Source: Endoconidiophora laricicola
Taxonomy: Eukaryota; Ascomycota; Sordariomycetes; Microascales; Ceratocystidaceae
NCBI GenBank assembly: GCA_001640655.1
Contig: LXGT01000174.1
Coordinates: forward strand, 1-64,000
DNA length: 64,000 nucleotides
Direction: 5' to 3'
Part shown: one piece after another, positions 59,620 to 64,000 of the stretch
Position numbering within the stretch: position 1 is the stretch's first letter
How the letters are laid out: every line of letters starts with the position of its first letter
The notes under the pieces: generated by a model
What the model saw: the letters and a program-made list of their open reading frames with translations, nothing else
What the model was told of the DNA's origin: nothing
The model's database searches: none
Position numbers and translations under genes: made by a program

Positions 59620-59675
59620 TTTTTCTCCCTCCCTCTCTCTCTCTCTCTCTTTTTCTCTCCCTCTCTTTTTTTCCT
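59620..59675 (+). promoter_or_regulatory. Pyrimidine tract upstream of the chitin synthase
   Basis: CT-repeat and T-rich sequence lies about 400 bp before the start codon, in a leader that remains pyrimidine-rich to about 59800. Such tracts often precede transcription starts of highly expressed fungal genes. The exact start is not known. Confidence 0.45.
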
Positions 59676-60047
59676 TTCAATATACAAATCTATCTTATCC
59701 TCCGTGCCCACCTTTCACCTACTTTATTTCTTCCTTTCCATCTATTTTCTTTCTATCTCGACTTTCTTCTCCTTTCTTCCTCTTTGTCACTCATAGGCAT
59801 ACTGCCTTCAAGATAGTCGTTCGTTTCTTTATTTTTTTCTTACTGGAACACCCTATGAAAATAACACAGTAACATCTTTGATACCCATTATCACAATCCT
59901 TATCTTTTAACAGCAACTGGGAGCTTGAAGCATCCATAAACTGTTTGTTATACGCACATAAACGACATCAGAAGCTATTACGTTACTAGTCTGAGCTTCG
60001 CCATCTTGACTTAGCACTACTTTTCACTTTCCTTTGCTCCAGTCACC

Positions 60048-63002
60048 ATGGCTTATCAAGGTCGGGGCAACAACGAATACGAGGGGGAGCCTCTTAGAGA
60101 CTTGCCTCCCACCGGCAGAGTAAGTTACTATTCATGCCTTCTCAAAGCGTATAAGACCGCCAAGTCGACGATGAGAACCATTGTATGCAAAAATATAAAA
60201 ATATAAAAAAAATCTAACACATTACCGTTTCTCTTTCTTAGTACCATATCCCACCGGTCGAAGACCCAGACGAGTCAAATCGCTCGCTACTTCGCGATAC
60301 TCACACCCCCACAAATGAATATGCACCGCAATCGGGTCATTTGGGAGACTCCCTAGGCGTACAGGCCCCTGACAGACCCATGTCGGCGTATAGTCTGACG
60401 GAATCGTACGCTCCTGGTGCCCAGATCAACCAAGGTCCAGGAAGATCTCCATCGCCAGGCCTAAACGACCCTTACAGTAACCAGACTTACCGCTCCGAGT
60501 TTGATAATTCGGGCGGCTACGGCGGCTACGGTGCTCGCCCTGTTTCTACGGCCGACCCTGAAGACAACTGGGTCGCCCGTCAGCAGGTTAGTGGCGGCCT
60601 GAAGCGTTATGCTACCCGTAAGGTCAAGCTGGTCAAGGGTACTCTATCTCTGGGCTACCCGGTTCCTAGTGCCATCAAGAATGCCATTCAACCCAAGTAT
60701 CGCGATACCGAGGGAGGTAACGAGGAGTTCATGACTATGCGCTACACTGCTGCCACATGTGACCCCAACGACTTCACGCTCAAGAACGGTTACGATCTAC
60801 GACCGCGCATGTACAACCGCCACACTGAGTTGCTGATTGCCATCACATACTACAACGAAGACAAGGTGCTTCTGTCCAGAACCCTCCACGGTGTCATGCA
60901 GAACATCCGCGACATCGTCAACCTGAAGAAGTCAACCTTCTGGAACAAGGGCGGTCCTGCCTGGCAGAAGATTGTCGTTTGCCTGGTGTTTGACGGTATT
61001 GAGAAGACCGACAAAAGCGTGTTGGATGTTCTTGCTACTATCGGTGTGTTCCAGGATGGTGTTGTGAAGAAGGATGTCGACGGCAAGCCAACCCTTGCCC
61101 ATATCTTCGAGTACACCACGCAATTGTCTGTGACCCCGACCCAGCAACTGATCCGCCCTATGGAGGATAGCCCGCAGACACTACCTCCTGTGCAGTTTAT
61201 CTTCTGCCTGAAACAGAAGAACTCCAAGAAGATCAATTCGCATCGCTGGCTGTTCAATGCCTTTGGCCGTATTCTTAACCCCGAGGTCTGTATCCTGCTG
61301 GATGCCGGTACGAAGCCTTCTCCTAAGTCTCTGCTAGCTCTCTGGGAGGCTTTTTACAATGACAAAGATCTTGGCGGTGCCTGTGGTGAGATTCACGCCA
61401 TGTTGGGCAAGGGCGGTCGCAAGCTGATCAATCCCCTGGTTGCTGTCCAGAACTTCGAATACAAGATTTCCAACATTCTAGACAAGCCGCTGGAATCGTC
61501 TTTTGGATATGTTTCTGTGCTTCCTGGTGCCTTCTCCGCGTACCGGTTCCGTGCCATCATGGGCCGTCCGCTGGAGCAGTACTTCCACGGTGATCACACA
61601 CTGTCTGCACAACTGGGAAAAAAGGGTATCGACGGCATGAACATCTTCAAAAAGAACATGTTCTTGGCCGAAGATCGTATTCTCTGCTTCGAGCTTGTGG
61701 CTAAAGCCGGTCAAAAGTGGCATTTGTCGTACATCAAGGCTGCCAAGGGCGAGACTGATGTGCCCGAAGGTGCTCCCGAGTTTATCTCGCAGCGTCGTCG
61801 TTGGCTCAACGGTTCGTTTGCCGCCTCTCTGTATTCGCTAATGCATTTCGGTCGTATGTACAAGTCTGGCCACAACCTGGTGCGCATGTTCTTCCTGCAC
61901 GTCCAGCTGGTTTACAACGTCCTCACTGTCTTCTTCTCCTGGTTCTCTCTCGCTTCGTACTATCTCACCACTACTGTCATCATGGATCTTGTCGGTACTC
62001 CCGTGCCTAAAACACCCTCAACTAGTCTTTACCACGCCTGGCCCTTTGGAGATACGGTTTCGCCCATGATCAACGATGCCCTCAAGTACTTGTACCTCGC
62101 TGTTGTTGCCCTGCAATTCATTCTTGCGCTGGGTAACCGTCCCAAGGGTTCCAAGTACACATACATTGCCTCGCTGTGCTTCTTCGCACTTATACAAGGA
62201 TACACAATCGTTCTCACCTTTTATCTGGTTATCCGTGGTCTCAAGGACGTCGATCCAGCCACCGATCTCAAGGTTGAATCTGGCTCCGATTTCGTCCGTA
62301 CCTTCTTCACTGGTTCTTCCTCCGCCGGTGTCATCATCGTATCCCTTGTCTGTATCTATGGTCTGTACTACGTTGCATCATTCCTCTACCTTGATCCGTG
62401 GCACATGCTTCACTCGTTCCCTGCCTACATGCTGCTGACTTCGTCGTACATCAACATTCTGATGGTCTATGCTTTTAACAACTGGCACGATGTTTCCTGG
62501 GGTACCAAAGGTTCAGACAAGGCCGAAGCGCTACCATCAGCCAATGTTCAAAAGGGCGAAAAGAACGAGGTCGTTGTCGAGGAAATTGACAAGCCTCAGG
62601 AGGATATTGATAAGCTTTTCGAGCAGACTGTCAAGCGTGCTCTGGAGCCTTTCAAAGAGACTGAGGAGTACGAGAAGAAGGATGTTGAAGATTCCTACAA
62701 GTCTTTCCGAACCGGCCTGGTAGTCTCGTGGTTGTTCTCCAACACATTTATTATCGTTGCCATCACATCTGATAGTTTCAACGGCTTCGGCACAGGCGTA
62801 AGTAATCCCCAAAGTACATGTAATGCCTTTCAATATCGACCGCCCATGCTAACTAGCCCTATAGCAATCTGCTTCCGAACGTAGTGCTGCGTACTTCAAG
62901 TTCTTGCTTTATGCAACTGCTGTCCTGTCACTGGTCCGTTTCATGGGTTTCCTGTGGTTCCTAGGCAAGACTGGTCTAATGTTCTGCATGTCGAAGCGTT
63001 AA
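60048..63002 (+). CDS. chsB: Class III chitin synthase, three exons
   Basis: A processive membrane glycosyltransferase that polymerises UDP-GlcNAc into chitin at hyphal tips and septa. Exons: 60048-60119, 60242-62797 and 62865-63002, giving 921 residues, close to the usual 910-920 of this class. Exon 1 encodes MAYQGRGNNEYEGEPLRDLP, typical of ChsB/Chs-1 starts. Landmarks are PVSAYSLTESYAPG-like PMSAYSLTESYAPG, RYTAATCDPNDF, ITYYNEDKVLLSRTLHG, ILLDAGTKP, the EDRIL motif (501-505) and the QRRRW product-site motif (541-545). Several C-terminal membrane segments follow, with an acidic/basic cytoplasmic linker (DKPQEDIDKLFEQ), then YKSFRT and a last exon ending FCMSKR. Strong codon bias and a pyrimidine-rich leader suggest high expression. 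Loss of this class in Aspergillus and Neurospora impairs growth, as known from the family. Confidence 0.97.
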
Positions 63003-63539
63003 AAAAGAGGGGAAGGGGGGGCCATTCCCTTTCTTTACTTTGGTTATATCACCATTCCGAAAAAATATATGGCTTGATGCCTTATCGCTATCGCGACGCC
63101 CTAACGACTCTTCACTCATCTCTTATTAACCGTTACTTTGCGCATACTCACTTCCTATCAAAAATTTCACGTCACTCTGTTGCTTACTTCATCCATATCT
63201 CCCTCCCTCCATGGCAAATTGTGCTGGACGCCTGGAAGCTTACCAACGGCTTTTATATACATATACACATGCTTACCCGACATGATGATATGACAGTTTG
63301 ACCTTTACTGTTTTTCCTGGTTTATTTGTTATTAAAGTTTTATTGCTTTGTTATTCTTTTCTTTACATACTGTTAGATTTTTCACCTCTTGCCTTCTAGT
63401 AGTAGTTCCAGATCGTTTTATAAGATTATGGACTACCTTCTTGTCTTTGAAACATTTAATGGCCGTTTCGCTTCAATGATTACGACATGTTTTTCTATTT
63501 TCTTCGTTATATGATATTATGTATGTTGTGCTTATAATA
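63003..63539. other. 3' flank of the chitin synthase
   Basis: T-rich untranslated and spacer sequence. No gene is supported. Confidence 0.4.
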
Positions 63540-64000
63540 CACTGTCACTTTACGGTTCAAGGTCTGCGTGAGACAGTCTGAGATCTGAAATCTTTAGAGA
63601 CTACAATCGTACGATCAAGACATGTCGTAAAAGCGCTTCGCTTGGTTTGGTGAACATAACCCTGGTAGTAGGAGACTAGTTTACATAAATCCTCCACCTC
63701 AAAACTCTAAATCCTCAATTTTAAATAGTTAACACTCCCCTATATTTACAAATGATATACCCTAGAACCTGTTAGGCATATGGCGCCATATGATATAGTC
63801 TAAGGAATCGAGTTGACTGTGAGGCCAGCTTCTTCACTAACCACTTCGCACCTTCTGTGGTGGTTGATTGATTGATTATTTCATTATTTATAATACCACT
63901 GCGCGGATCAGTGTCCGCATGAGGCAGTCTGAGATCTAAGAAGACTAAGTACATTCGAGAGATGTTGACAAGGCACCTTATCTAGCCCAGTGAACAGAAC
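63540..64000. repeat. Two diverged direct repeats at the right edge, possibly LTR remains
   Basis: A block at about 63545-63660 (GTCTGCGTGAGACAGTCTGA near 63562) recurs at about 63885-64000 (GTCCGCATGAGGCAGTCTGA near 63912), with matching flanks such as TTTATAATAC and a shared ending GTGAACA. Between them, on the minus strand, AGGGGAGTGTTAAC near 63730 resembles a polypurine tract followed by an LTR start. The second copy is cut by the window end. An LTR retrotransposon remnant is possible; other repeat types are not excluded. Confidence 0.4.

Larger units (their letters stand above)
50492..60047. other. 9.5 kb gene-poor interval before the chitin synthase
   Basis: I find no supported gene. 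The left part is the OPY2 upstream region. Three micro-retroposons (52252, 52925, 53265) lie within about 1.1 kb, and a 9-bp perfect hairpin is at 54673. Short CA, GA and TAC microsatellites occur near 54318, 57458 and 53156. The part from about 59000 on is pyrimidine-rich and belongs to the chitin synthase promoter. Frames of 60-153 codons show no recognised family. Confidence 0.4.

Noticed and set aside
59578..59816. Serine/phenylalanine/leucine-rich frames upstream of the chitin synthase
   Set aside because: They are translations of the pyrimidine tract, not protein-like.
1..64000. CRISPR arrays, bacterial operons or ribosome binding sites
   Set aside because: The window is fungal nuclear DNA with spliced genes; no regularly spaced repeats are present.

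Overview
The window is nuclear DNA of a filamentous ascomycete (Pezizomycotina). The support is short GT-AG introns (about 45-275 bp) with CTAAC-like branch sites, a class III chitin synthase, a Pth11-like rhodopsin-fold membrane protein, a fused dethiobiotin synthetase/DAPA aminotransferase, an Opy2 osmosensing anchor and a Zn2Cys6 regulator. I cannot name the species.

The left 15 kb is accessory DNA. It holds a near full-length but broken family B DNA polymerase of the fungal mitochondrial linear-plasmid type (269-3471), a fragment of the 3' end of the large-subunit rRNA gene (4657-4967), two degenerate copies of a hypothetical gene family, a small secreted protein gene (8684-9448), a Ty1/copia RNase H relic and a MITE-like repeat. 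Nine single N characters lie here. At least three are contig joins: one removes part of the rRNA, and another sits in a redundant duplicate of the secreted-protein gene.

From 15 kb on, genes alternate with AT-rich gene-poor DNA. There is a Pth11-like protein (15206-16481, -), then amidophosphoribosyltransferase ADE4 (21850-23888, -). A divergent biotin pair follows: biotin synthase BIO2 (26491-27851, -) and bifunctional bioDA (29598-32396, +). A Tad-like LINE reverse-transcriptase relic (33.0-33.9 kb) separates this pair from a Zn2Cys6 factor (34613-36367, -), an oligopeptide transporter (36952-39536, -) and an FAD amine oxidase of the fructosyl-amino-acid/saccharopine oxidase group (41436-43030, +). 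Further right are a RasB-type GTPase (46639-47513, +), an Opy2 homologue (49037-50491, -), about 9.5 kb without a recognisable gene, and a class III chitin synthase (60048-63002, +).

ADE4 feeds purine synthesis. BIO2 and bioDA perform the last three biotin steps; the preceding enzyme, KAPA synthase, is not in the window. RasB, Opy2 and chitin synthase belong to growth, stress signalling and wall synthesis, but nothing in the sequence shows that they are co-regulated.

The most unusual signal is a dispersed family of very short poly(A)-tailed insertions. The core is about 40 bp, starts AGTATCTTCATAGTTCTAGA, and is seen at nine or more places. Several copies are flanked by direct repeats of 6-13 bp that look like target-site duplications. 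They look like miniature retroposons.
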